The notes under the pieces are model-generated. The model worked only from the letters and a program-made list of their open reading frames with translations. It searched no databases and was not told where the DNA came from. The position numbers and the translations under genes were made by a program. This document shows, piece by piece, positions 1 to 8,631 of a DNA stretch of 19,475 bases; the stretch's first letter is position 1, and each line of letters opens with the position of its first letter. This DNA is from CAVPDE01 sp964580575 (GTDB lineage Bacteria; Desulfobacterota; DSM-4660; Desulfatiglandales; HGW-15): contig CAZOLJ010000080.1 in NCBI GenBank assembly GCA_964580575.1, positions 1 to 19,475 on the forward strand. Direction: 5' to 3'.

Positions 1-1883
1 TCCCACAGGCGGGCCGTGTTATCCCCACTGCCTGTGACCAGCCATCGATTGTCCGGGCTGATGGCAACGGCAGAGATTGCCTCCTTGTGGCCACTGAGGC
101 CCCGGCCCCCTATAGAAGACAGTGCCTGCCGCAAGGCAGTTTCGGCCTCTGGAACGTGCGGTTCCCCTTTTCGCTTGTTAGTATACACGGCCTCTACTGC
201 AAGGAGCAAACTGCGCTGGGGATACTTTTCAAGTGTGATCTGCGATTGCGCAGCTAATCGAACCGCGCTAGCGATGCGGGTCTGTTGGTCAGCTTGCCAC
301 ATGAAATATAGAGCTGCGATTGCTATCAGAACTGCGATCACGCCAGCTGCTACCGCGAGCCGTAAACGGGCTTTCAGTTTTAAAGCTGCCTGGGTTCGCT
401 CTTCAGCACGCTGCTCGGCCTCCACGCGCGCTTTCTCCTCAGCTTTATGTCGTGCTTCTGCCTCCTCCGCGAGCTTGCGTGCAGTTTCCCTGGCCCCTCG
501 GCAAGCGGCCAGAAACTCCTTTTCGTGTGGTTCCAGCTCGGTAAAGTCTTTATCGGCCCACCTCTCGCCCTCTTCAAGGTCTTCACCGCTCAAAAGCAGC
601 CCCCTGGAATGACCCTCCTTCTCCCAGAGGGCGGCCTGACGCTGGAGCGGTGTCTCGTTTTGCTGAAACCAGGCTTTGTTGGCCTGTCGCACAGGTTCGA
701 CCAGGCGATCGTGCGAGAGTTCGTACCAGGTGGCATTGCGCCGCGTTTCGCTTCGAACCAGATGCGCATCGACCAGCGCAGATATCGCCTTTTCCAAACC
801 AGGGTCTTCCTCGCCTTTGAGAGCCTGGTTGCGGATGCCTTTTTCCGTGATGAGCTTCCGTTCGATCCACCGGCGCAATTCGCGTTCAGACACGCTTTTT
901 TCTACTGCAATCGACTTGACGCTGTCATTGTAATAATCGCCCAGTGCAGAGCTGATATCTTTACCCAACAAACTCAATTCCAAGGGCGAAATCGAGCTCG
1001 TATTCTCTGTCAGCTTCTCCCATAATCGGTAGCACACCACCTGCAGCTGCACCGGCTCGATATAAGCCCCGATCTGAGTCTCGGTTTTACAATCGGGCAG
1101 TTGCACCTGCTCCTTGCTGAGATCTTCCACCAATTGTTTGACCGCGTCTGCAGTGAATGAAAGGCCCTTCGATTCAGCCGGCTTTTTAATGGCGAGTTCG
1201 GCGTTATCGGCATCCAGCCGGTCGATTCGCAGGGTGTTCCCCAGTCGCGTTGGTATGGGCCGCACGTATTCCTCGAGGGCAGCGATATATTCCTCGCGCA
1301 TAGAGAACAGTGCCCAGATCGGTTGCCCTTCGTCAGGTTCGCGCAGCAATTCGCCGATATGTTTGAAGAACGCCCGTTTGCCATCCCGGTCGTTTGGATT
1401 CACCGTCAGAATTTCCTCGAACTGGTCAAAGATCAATGCGAGCCTGACCGCACTTTTCCCCCACCAATCGCGCTTGCGCAGATAACCCGCTAGGTCCAAA
1501 CCCGCCAGCTCGGCGGGACCGAGCTGTTCGTCTGCCGGCAGACGTGCCTCCAATGATTGCAGCGCGCTGGCAAGGTATTGATTTACATTCGATTGCGATT
1601 GCGTTACGTCTGAGGCTGTCACCCGCTCTAAACCCACCCGCATAGGCCCCAATACACGGAAATGCTTGGCCACCAGTTGGGGCACAAGCTTGGCCTGGAT
1701 GAGCGAGGTCTTGCCGGTGCCGGAGGGTGAATAGAGCAGAACGATGCGCTCCGCCATTAGCAAATTGAACAGTGCCGAGGACTCCTTCTCTCGACCATAC
1801 AGCATCTCCTTCGTGCGAAAGGCCCGTGGCCCCACATAAGGATTGTCGGTTCGGCGCACTTGGGTATCTTTCGTGTCGCTCAT
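1..1883 (-). CDS. STAND-type NTPase with membrane helix and WD40 propeller (3' end outside window)
   Basis: Likely an NTP-driven sensor/switch; 627 codons are visible and the frame is still open at base 1. The N-terminus has the NPYVGPRAF motif that commonly precedes STAND NTPase domains. Walker A is SPSGTGKTS (about residues 52-60, Lys58) and Walker B is ALIFDQFEEIL (about 147-157). A helical linker follows, then a charged, Glu/Ala/Arg-rich probable coiled coil (about 455-500), one membrane helix (about 503-525, AAGVIAVLIAIAALYF) and the typical SLLLAVEAV...ALRQAL linker. The last visible residues (SPDNRWLVTGSGDNTARLW) are a classic WD40 blade, so the rest of the propeller lies off the left edge. 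Start: the ATG at 1883 overlaps the stop of the CHAT-SIR2 gene (ATGA) and the GGAGGAG inside that gene's end acts as its ribosome site. Family knowledge: such proteins use the WD40 part to sense and the NTPase to oligomerise. The ligand is unknown. Confidence 0.93.
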   Translation of the reverse strand, partial: MSDTKDTQVRRTDNPYVGPRAFRTKEMLYGREKESSALFNLLMAERIVLLYSPSGTGKTSLIQAKLVPQLVAKHFRVLGPMRVGLERVTASDVTQSQSNVNQYLASALQSLEARLPADEQLGPAELAGLDLAGYLRKRDWWGKSAVRLALIFDQFEEILTVNPNDRDGKRAFFKHIGELLREPDEGQPIWALFSMREEYIAALEEYVRPIPTRLGNTLRIDRLDADNAELAIKKPAESKGLSFTADAVKQLVEDLSKEQVQLPDCKTETQIGAYIEPVQLQVVCYRLWEKLTENTSSISPLELSLLGKDISSALGDYYNDSVKSIAVEKSVSERELRRWIERKLITEKGIRNQALKGEEDPGLEKAISALVDAHLVRSETRRNATWYELSHDRLVEPVRQANKAWFQQNETPLQRQAALWEKEGHSRGLLLSGEDLEEGERWADKDFTELEPHEKEFLAACRGARETARKLAEEAEARHKAEEKARVEAEQRAEERTQAALKLKARLRLAVAAGVIAVLIAIAALYFMWQADQQTRIASAVRLAAQSQITLEKYPQRSLLLAVEAVYTNKRKGEPHVPEAETALRQALSSIGGRGLSGHKEAISAVAISPDNRWLVTGSGDNTARLW

Positions 1884-4006
1884 AGAACTCCTCCTTGGGC
1901 TTTGTACTCGCGCACAAAGTCACGCACAAAGTCATCCACACCACCCCAGAAGATGTCGATATTCGCGTTGGTCTTGAAATACTCTTTTAGATATTCCCGG
2001 GCTCGAATTGGGTTGGCGATGCGTCCTTCCTCCGGTTCCACCTGCGCGGCCACTTGCGCATAATCCTTTAGCAACGCGCTGCCACCCTGCGCCATGATCG
2101 TGCGGAACAGCACGCGGAAGATCCATTCGTCCAGGCTAAAGCCCAAAAACATAAGCGACTTGTTGGCCAACGCTTCGCCCACCTCGAGAGGAAAGGGGAT
2201 CGCGGGAGCGGCCTGCCGTTTCTGTTTCTGCGACACGCCAATCAGAAAATCGAAGTAATCGTCCTCAGTAATGACGAGTGACTCGGGGTCGTTGAGCCGT
2301 CCGAACATGTGGAACACCAGCGGGTTCTGGGGATCGGGGCGGTAGTTCTTGTCTTTCCGTTCGTCGTAGATGGAGGCCTTATTTTCGAGCTTGCTATGCC
2401 AGCGACAATACTCGCTGCGCGGGTGCTTGCTTTGCGCGGTCAAGGCGTTTTCGAGCGAGCAGCAGGGATTCGTCGTGATGAATATCGGCAAATCCAGCTT
2501 CGCCAGCACCGTGTGGGGTTCCAGCTCAGACTTGTCCTCCTCCCTCCGAATGCGGCCAATCTCCGAAAAGAGGTCATCAAGGGGTTTCCCGGGTGCCTGG
2601 AACTCGGCAGAGAGCCTGTCTTTGTAGCGGTCTAAGAGCTCGCGGCGGACGTGGTCGCGCAGTTGAGTCCGCACAAACGCGCGCGCCTGTTTCACCGCCA
2701 CAAACTGCGCCACCTGCGGCAGGTCCTCGCGCGCATGTTGTGCCATTGGGAAGTTAAACGATTGGGCCCAGCGTTGCGCCATCTCACGTGTGTTACCGAT
2801 GAGAGGATCAAGAAGCCCCGGCCCCAGGATGGGGGTGCATTCGCGGTTTTGGATGGCGCTAAACAAGGCCTTCCATTTGTCGAAGGCATTCTCGGTTTTC
2901 GATAAGCGGAATCCGGTCTCGTACCATATGTCCCCGCTACGCAGGCGCGAGAAAAGCACTGGCATCCAGTAATCTGGCCGGTTGCGAACCGTCCCGCGCG
3001 CGATCGCCATGGCCCGGTCGATATGCCCGTCCTTCAGCAGTTCCGTAAAGAAGACGGGCATGAAGTCTTCCACGGTTTTCATGGTCACACTGCCGTTCAT
3101 GGCGATCACGGCGGCTACGCCCGCTTCGGCGAGCATGGGTCCCAGGGACGCCAGCACGCCATCATTATCTGCAGTTCGAGCTTCGAGTCCCCCCAGGCCG
3201 GCGCTCTCGCATGATGCCAGTACGACTAGGTATGGCCGCTGAGCCAGTTCGCGCACCCGCGTCGCTAATTCGTGGCCCGAGACCCGCGCGGCCCTGCCGC
3301 TCTCATCGTCGTCTTCCAGCCACAACCACGACCCTTTCTTGAGCGTTCCGTGGCACACGAGATAGAGAATATCGAAACCCTCGCGCAACCGCGTGACAAT
3401 GTTCTTCAATGTGGCCTTGTGGTCGTCCACCAATGTTTCAACCCGGATATCATTTCCCAGTGCGGTTTTGGCCCGGACAAGTTCACCTGCAGAATTAATG
3501 GGCTTGAGTCCGTAGTCGGATAGGCTGGTGGGATTGGCAACGGCCACCAGGGCGCGCAATTCGCCCTTCGAACGTCCTTTTACGGGCCGCCAGTCGCTGC
3601 TGCTGAGGTATCGCGAACACCACAGATTCTCACTTGTGAACAGCGGTGCGTCGTTGCTTAGATCGCGCAGCGATTCCCACCGCAACTCGTGGAGTGAGAT
3701 CGCGTTAGGGTCGAGATACAGCCGCACGCGCAATTCCTTATTACCAGCGTTCGCTCGCACGGATTTAAACGCAGTTCCCACTTCTTGCCGGTCCGTGGGA
3801 AAGAGCATGTTCGTCAGACATTTACCGTATTCGGTCGGGTCGGCACTTATACCCCGCAGTTTGACCGGGTCGAACTGCAATTCGACCGGGTTTGCGAGCG
3901 GCCTCTCCTCCGAGTCGCTGTCCGGCGGCCAATAGCGCATCTCCACGGCATAGGTGTCCCCTAGACGATGGCGCAAGCTGATTTCGAGCTGGGCTATCGA
4001 TGACAT
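1880..4006 (-). CDS. CHAT-domain peptidase fused to SIR2-like domain
   Basis: A 708-residue two-domain effector candidate. Residues about 90-365 form a CHAT (caspase/separase-like) domain with the His in LVCHG (His219) and the Cys in LASCES (Cys266), the expected catalytic dyad, followed by the usual GVAAVIAMNGSV strand and the PDYWMPVLF segment. Residues about 375-700 look like a SIR2-like NAD-binding domain: a Gly-rich PILGPG loop (392-397), FITTNP (509-514, with the conserved Asn), a His in VFHMFG (566), LVITEDDYFDFL (577-588) and LMFLGFSLDEW (618-628). SIR2-like domains of this kind in defence proteins are typically NAD+-hydrolysing; that activity is inferred here. No TPRs, signal peptide or membrane helix are visible. 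Start: the ATG at 4006 follows GGAGGGAGT. The upstream ATG at 4033 lacks a ribosome site. It overlaps the STAND NTPase gene by four bases, which suggests translational coupling and joint function. Confidence 0.9.
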   Translation of the reverse strand: MSSIAQLEISLRHRLGDTYAVEMRYWPPDSDSEERPLANPVELQFDPVKLRGISADPTEYGKCLTNMLFPTDRQEVGTAFKSVRANAGNKELRVRLYLDPNAISLHELRWESLRDLSNDAPLFTSENLWCSRYLSSSDWRPVKGRSKGELRALVAVANPTSLSDYGLKPINSAGELVRAKTALGNDIRVETLVDDHKATLKNIVTRLREGFDILYLVCHGTLKKGSWLWLEDDDESGRAARVSGHELATRVRELAQRPYLVVLASCESAGLGGLEARTADNDGVLASLGPMLAEAGVAAVIAMNGSVTMKTVEDFMPVFFTELLKDGHIDRAMAIARGTVRNRPDYWMPVLFSRLRSGDIWYETGFRLSKTENAFDKWKALFSAIQNRECTPILGPGLLDPLIGNTREMAQRWAQSFNFPMAQHAREDLPQVAQFVAVKQARAFVRTQLRDHVRRELLDRYKDRLSAEFQAPGKPLDDLFSEIGRIRREEDKSELEPHTVLAKLDLPIFITTNPCCSLENALTAQSKHPRSEYCRWHSKLENKASIYDERKDKNYRPDPQNPLVFHMFGRLNDPESLVITEDDYFDFLIGVSQKQKRQAAPAIPFPLEVGEALANKSLMFLGFSLDEWIFRVLFRTIMAQGGSALLKDYAQVAAQVEPEEGRIANPIRAREYLKEYFKTNANIDIFWGGVDDFVRDFVREYKAQGGVL

Positions 4007-4084
4007 ACTCCCTCCGTTCAGGTCATACAACATAAGTTGTTTGAGGTATTCAGAATGTTGACACCATTAACCACCAGGAACACC

Positions 4085-5443
4085 TCAAGGGCTCACCGTC
4101 GCTGAATGGATCGTGCGGAGTTCACCCGATGGCTCCCAGGAGTGCAGAGATACGGTAGCTCCCCCTTCCGTCCGCGGCTCCACAGTCACCGGCGTGAAAC
4201 GCTTCTCCAGCCTCGCTTGGTTCTTATTGCCCTCCAGTTTTGGGTCGTCCTTGAGATCCTGGAGGAATTCAGTCCAATCTTCGTCACTGGCCCCTTCATC
4301 CGGCAGCCTCATCAACCAGATCCAGGTGCCGGTGTTCGCGTAAAGGAGGTTTCCTGCTTGTTTCCACCGCGCCGCGTGGCTGTGACCCGTAATGACAGCC
4401 CTAGCGGCGTATTTATTGCTAAGCCGTCGTACCTCGTCCATCTCCGATTCATCAGGCTCATAGCTAAAAAAGCGTCTCCCATCTTGGGCGGCTAATTCAC
4501 GCTGGGCGTGAGCGTATAGCTTGAGACCGGACCTGCTAAGCTTAAGGCAAAGGCCACCCAGCAAATCGGAGACCAGACCAAAAGAAACCTCCTCAGGCCC
4601 TCCGAGTAGCTGCTGTTGGAGAGCCTCGATCTCCTCCCGTGTCAACCCGGCGACTTGAAGCCTAGACGTGATCCCGAACTCATCTACACCGGGAACAAAG
4701 CTGACCTCTCCCAGGTTTTGGAGGGCTCTGCGAATGATTTCCAGTGATTCACCTTTAAGCGCGACTTTCACCGCAAGCGGATCGACGCCGAGCGCGGTCA
4801 AAACCGCTCCCTGGAAATCCGGCTTGAGCAGATCAGCGAACCGCATATTGTGCTTTCTCTTGAGCGGATTCAGGATTTCCTTGACCAGCAGGGAACCAGC
4901 GGGATATTGAAAATCCTTGGCCTGAGCCGATCCGCGCGCGCCGGGACCAGGCAAATGGTCGTAATCCACCTGGTTGAATGGATCGTTCTGTTCGCCGTGG
5001 GTGATTAGGATCGTTGTCCCGCCGACGTTCAGAAGATGTGGTTCGCTGCCTCTTTCGAATGTCATCTTCTGGGCGACGGAGGCTGGTTGATCCAGGTGCT
5101 TCCGGAAGACTTCACGCACTTCCGCCAACGCCAGCTCCACGTCGTGATTCCCCATCCGGATCAAGACTTCACCTCCCCCAGCGCAGATACGGCCCAAGGC
5201 CTTGAGAGTGGGCACGGTAGAATTGGCGGTGGCTATGGATTCGGCCTGCTGGACAGCCCGGCTTACGTCGAGCTGCAGCGGTTCCTCGTTCAGCAGAAAA
5301 TCCATGCTGTCGCCGTTGAGGATGACACGGGTCGGCGGATTGACAAACCGATCCAGCAAAGCCGGAAGAGCCTCACTGCCGCTGAAGATGTCATAGTCTC
5401 CTCCGTTTCCGAGATGAAGGTCACTCAGGATTAGCGTCCGCAT
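4085..5443 (-). CDS. Calcineurin-like metallophosphoesterase with large helical insertion
   Basis: A 452-residue dimetal phosphoesterase. All blocks of the calcineurin-like family are visible: SDLHLG (Asp8, His10), NGDSMDF (Asp45), MGNHD (Asn99, His100), ITHGEQND (His149) and TGHSH (353-356), followed by a YANTGTW strand. Roughly 200 residues lie between His149 and GHSH. They include a Lys/Leu-rich helical stretch at about 185-345 (for example LLVKEILNPLKRK), a much longer insertion than in a minimal domain, which may set substrate or partner specificity. The substrate cannot be read from sequence: nucleotides, cyclic nucleotides, phospholipids and proteins are all possible for the family. 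Start: ATG preceded by AAAGGAGC eight bases upstream. No signal peptide is seen. It lies 78 bases before the CHAT-SIR2 gene and 108 bases after the C25-like peptidase gene, in the same orientation. Confidence 0.92.
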   Translation of the reverse strand: MRTLILSDLHLGNGGDYDIFSGSEALPALLDRFVNPPTRVILNGDSMDFLLNEEPLQLDVSRAVQQAESIATANSTVPTLKALGRICAGGGEVLIRMGNHDVELALAEVREVFRKHLDQPASVAQKMTFERGSEPHLLNVGGTTILITHGEQNDPFNQVDYDHLPGPGARGSAQAKDFQYPAGSLLVKEILNPLKRKHNMRFADLLKPDFQGAVLTALGVDPLAVKVALKGESLEIIRRALQNLGEVSFVPGVDEFGITSRLQVAGLTREEIEALQQQLLGGPEEVSFGLVSDLLGGLCLKLSRSGLKLYAHAQRELAAQDGRRFFSYEPDESEMDEVRRLSNKYAARAVITGHSHAARWKQAGNLLYANTGTWIWLMRLPDEGASDEDWTEFLQDLKDDPKLEGNKNQARLEKRFTPVTVEPRTEGGATVSLHSWEPSGELRTIHSATVSP

Positions 5444-5551
5444 ATCAATTGCTCCTTTCTTTGCTTGATTCGCATTTATTCCAGAGCGATGAATAACTGA
5501 TAACTTTTGAGGAAACCTTCTTTTGATTTGGAACCTGCTTTTTCGAAATTG

Positions 5552-7648
5552 CTACCCTTCCACCTTCTTCTCGGTCAACCCCGGTCGTTTGCCGCTCACT
5601 TCGGCATGTTTGACGATGATCTTCTCGATCTCGTTAGTTGCCTCCCGCGTCGCTTCCTGAAGATCCTTCTGGACTGTTGCCTGGTCCATCATGCTTGCCA
5701 GCCGCGTCCAGTAGGTGTTGTAGACGACTCCGAGCCAGGTAATGAACTGCAGGTTTTGTTCTAAGGCCTGAAGCGGCCGGCTGATGAAATAGGAGAGAAA
5801 GGCCACGACACCCAGTCCACCAAAGATCAGTCCAAAGCTCGATTCCTTCGTGGCGGCACTCATAACTGCAGCGAAAATGAACGCCCCGACGCCGACCCCG
5901 TAAAGGATGCGATACATCCAAACCGTGCTTTGGTAGGGTTTCATGAATGCTTCGAGGACACGCCTGAACATTTCTTCATTATGTTCAAAACCGGCGATGA
6001 TGTGCTTTTGCCAAGCCTTGTACAACTCGGGATCCATTGCTGCCAACTTCTCGTCCGGCTTTGGTTGAGGCATGAAGCTTGTGCCGCTGGGTTGATCCGT
6101 GTTCGTTGCCGGCCGGTTTTGCATCTGCACGCCTTGCGCCTCCGATGTCTCAGGGGCGGGGACTGCTGGTCCTCTGATCTCAACGGGTTTGATGACGGGC
6201 CTTTCTTTTGAAGTATCCTTGTCGCCCACCGGCAGCCGCACGCCCGGATCGCCGATGATGACGTAGCTGCGGGCGTCATTGTTGGCAGTCCACATGCCGG
6301 CCAGCTCCAGGTCGTTGGCCGTCTTCCCGAACTTGATTTCTTCCAGCTCACTGCTCAAAACGGTCGACAGCTCTGCGTAGCGGCCATTGAAATACTCGAC
6401 AGCCGAACCTACCGGGTGCCCTTCCATCAGCCGCTTCATAGTGCCCTCGAAGACAGCCAGCTGAGTGCCGGCACGCGCCCACATGAAGGAATAACCCCAC
6501 GCGCGTTCTACATGCCCAATCACGGCGAGGGCGCCGCCTTTAGGATGTCCCAGAAGCCGCTGGGGCAACCTGGCCACGAAAGAATTCGGGGCTATGGCCA
6601 GCGGTTTTTTGAAAGCCTGATGCGCGAAGTCGTCCAACCTCGGTGTACCCGCTCCATAACAGGCGAAGTGAAAAGAGAGCAAACCCAGCAACCGGGCATC
6701 ATCCCCTACATTGTCTGCCGCCAGGTAGAAGTCCGGGGGAATTTCTTTACGCCAGTTCATGGGCCCCGGCCAATCTCCGCACAGCAAAGCGCCTTGATGG
6801 GGCAGCTGGCGCGAATCGTTAATCGGAAAGCCCATGCCGTGGCTGGCGGTGAAAAGCAGGGCAGGCGTTTCAGCACCACCCATAAGTTTCTCCAATCGAG
6901 CCCTATTCGCCTCGCTCGGAGGAACGGTTTCTACCTGCCAACCTCTTTCCTTTTGGTCCTCTGCCATCTTCTCGGCCAGAGGGGCAACCAGCTTGGTGGC
7001 ACTGAGCCCTGTCGCCAGGTCGTCAAGGTTCTGCACACCGAAAAAGGCGGCACGCCGCGGAAGGGTTACTTTTCCAGTCTCCACCATGACGACGCTGCGG
7101 GCGTACTGGGCATATTCTTCCAATGTGCTGAAATGAATGCGGCCAACAGCGTACTGCACATCGAGCAGGTACTGAAATCGATAAGGAATCCTTTCAGGAT
7201 TGCCGACGATCAGAAGATAGTAGGGAACCTTGTCCGGGTCTGCGGGTCCGGGACCCATTCCATGGCGCGCCAGGAACTCCGTTTTGGTCTCGTTAGGCCG
7301 GTAGGCATGTTCACCCGTGAACTCACGGAAGTGTTCGCCAGCCTGCTTCTGCCGGAGATCTAAAAGCTCCTTGAGAGCCTCTTTGATCGCAGGCGTGCGG
7401 TCTTTATCCTCATAAGCAAAGATCACGCCCCAGCCTGACTGGGAGAGGTCCTTGGGGTCTACGCCCTCCTTCGGGCCCAGACACTTCTGGGTCGCACGCT
7501 CGTACCAGAACTTGAGTTCCCGGAGGTGAGACTCGTCCAGGGATTCGCCCTGGGCGATCTTTGAGATATCCTGCGGACTCATCGGCGGCAGCAGATATTC
7601 TCCAGTCGCTCCATTGATTCCATTGAAGTTCAGTTCATCTGTTGGCAT
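5552..7648 (-). CDS. Gingipain-like (C25-type) cysteine peptidase with C-terminal two-helix membrane module
   Basis: A 698-residue putative caspase-fold peptidase. Catalytic-type motifs are LLFTASHGMG (His270) and LSFHFACYGAGTP (Cys330), spaced as in gingipain/caspase-like clan CD enzymes. GALAVIGHVERAWGYSF (372-388) and SYVIIGDPGVRLP (461-473) are also typical of C25-like domains. A Pro-rich linker (about 480-535) leads to a C-terminal module with two hydrophobic helices (about 577-598 and 604-622) and an amphipathic, charged helix (about 655-682). There is no N-terminal signal peptide, so the peptidase probably faces the cytoplasm and is tethered to the inner membrane. Start: ATG at 7648 after CAGGGGGATACC. 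An ATG at 7699 in the same frame lies inside the end of the preceding gene and is less likely. Secreted gingipains lack this layout, so an intracellular role is inferred. Family assignment rests on motifs only. Confidence 0.85.
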   Translation of the reverse strand: MPTDELNFNGINGATGEYLLPPMSPQDISKIAQGESLDESHLRELKFWYERATQKCLGPKEGVDPKDLSQSGWGVIFAYEDKDRTPAIKEALKELLDLRQKQAGEHFREFTGEHAYRPNETKTEFLARHGMGPGPADPDKVPYYLLIVGNPERIPYRFQYLLDVQYAVGRIHFSTLEEYAQYARSVVMVETGKVTLPRRAAFFGVQNLDDLATGLSATKLVAPLAEKMAEDQKERGWQVETVPPSEANRARLEKLMGGAETPALLFTASHGMGFPINDSRQLPHQGALLCGDWPGPMNWRKEIPPDFYLAADNVGDDARLLGLLSFHFACYGAGTPRLDDFAHQAFKKPLAIAPNSFVARLPQRLLGHPKGGALAVIGHVERAWGYSFMWARAGTQLAVFEGTMKRLMEGHPVGSAVEYFNGRYAELSTVLSSELEEIKFGKTANDLELAGMWTANNDARSYVIIGDPGVRLPVGDKDTSKERPVIKPVEIRGPAVPAPETSEAQGVQMQNRPATNTDQPSGTSFMPQPKPDEKLAAMDPELYKAWQKHIIAGFEHNEEMFRRVLEAFMKPYQSTVWMYRILYGVGVGAFIFAAVMSAATKESSFGLIFGGLGVVAFLSYFISRPLQALEQNLQFITWLGVVYNTYWTRLASMMDQATVQKDLQEATREATNEIEKIIVKHAEVSGKRPGLTEKKVEG

Positions 7649-7701
7649 GGTATCCCCCTGATAGTCCAAGGGCAGAGATGATACTCGCCCTTCTAACATC
7701 C

Positions 7702-8569
7702 TTACTTCTCAGCCTTTACGGAGATGGCGTACTTGCCCGTCCCAGTCGGTCGGTGGTGACGGATCAAAGCATAATGGGTGCCCAATCTCAACTCGGCGCC
7801 TATCCTGGCATTTCCCCAGCGGCCGCTATCGTCGTCCTCTGCAACCAATTTGGTTCGGTTATCCGGGCCAAATAGGGTCATTACGACATCCGTCCGGCCA
7901 CCTGTTTGGATCACGTAGCGGCCCTTCTGCTGCACGGCAAACTTGAAGAAGTCCTCCTCCCCGTGTTTGCCAATCTCGGCCCGCATCGGGCGCGCGCCGA
8001 TCTTCAATTCGAGCGTTGGTTTTTCTTCCTTGGGGTAAATCGTGCTGACGAACTCCTTATCCACTGCGGAGAGAACTCTGTTCCAGCCCACCTCGTAGTC
8101 CCCGATCGTGAACTCGTTTGGAATGGCGTAAAGCATGATCGATTTGGCGTCGAACTTGGTGAATTGGGTGATCTCCCGGCTGTAGCGCTGAAACAGGTTC
8201 AAATCGATCTGTTCCTTAGTCCAATTGTTCGGTGGCCCCATGTAATAACTGTACACGGCCTCCTTGTCCCAGGGGATTTCGTCGCCCGGGTTCTGATGTT
8301 CATGGATGCAAGCAAGGGCGTGTCCAAACTCATGAATCACTACCCTGGAGTACTCCTCATCGGGTGTGTCAGGTTGCAGCCAACCGAAGTTCATTNNNNN
8401 NNNNNNNNNNNNNNNNNNNNNNNNNNNNNNNNNNNNNNNNNNNNNNNNNNNNNNNNNNNNNNNNNNNNNNNNNNNNNNNNNNNNNNNNNNNNNNNAGGGT
8501 CCGGCCGTTCTTCCACTTTTTGCCGGTGAGTAGTGCCATGTAGCTAGGTGGCAGCGGCAGTGCTCCCAT
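7702..8569 (-). CDS. Metzincin-type zinc metalloprotease with C-terminal PPC-like domain (interrupted by assembly gap)
   Basis: The gene is split by 100 Ns. The N-terminal piece (8569-8496) reads MGALPLPPSYMALLTG then KKWKNGRT, a typical run-in to an astacin/matrixin-like domain. The C-terminal piece (from 8395) begins NFGWLQPDTPDEEYSR and holds the zinc site HEFGHALACIHEH (fragment residues 21-33). A Met-turn with Tyr (SIMLY, about 85-89) follows. Residues about 125-228 of the fragment resemble a pre-peptidase C-terminal (PPC) beta-sandwich (EDFFKFAVQQKGRYVIQT). The usually conserved Gly of HExxHxxGxxH is Ala here. No signal peptide is seen in the N-terminal piece, which is odd for the family. 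The reading frame across the Ns is meaningless if the gap length is a placeholder. The start is uncertain: the ATG at 8569 has only a weak purine run, and a GTG at 8617 is an alternative. It follows the PHP gene by 62 bases and precedes the C25-like gene by 53. Confidence 0.82.
8396..8495. other. Assembly gap (100 Ns)
   Basis: Exactly 100 consecutive Ns, a customary placeholder length for a scaffold join. It falls inside the metalloprotease gene and hides the region between KKWKNGRT and NFGWL. Relatives of this domain as I know them would suggest several tens of residues here, so the true gap is probably longer than 100 bases. Confidence 0.97.
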
Positions 8570-8631
8570 TCCCGGTGAAAACCTGACTGAAGCCAGGTTG
8601 GCGGGGTTCTCCTTCACTCGGCAAATTGTTT

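Noticed and set aside
4041..4088. Inverted repeat TTGAGGT/ACCTCAA with a 34-base loop around the end of the phosphoesterase gene
   Set aside because: The arms are only seven bases with a long loop and no T-run, so it is not supportable as a terminator.
6416..7363. 315-codon plus-strand open frame opposite the C25-like peptidase gene
   Set aside because: It is the complement of a gene with clear catalytic motifs; the translation shows no recognisable domain and has no good ribosome site.
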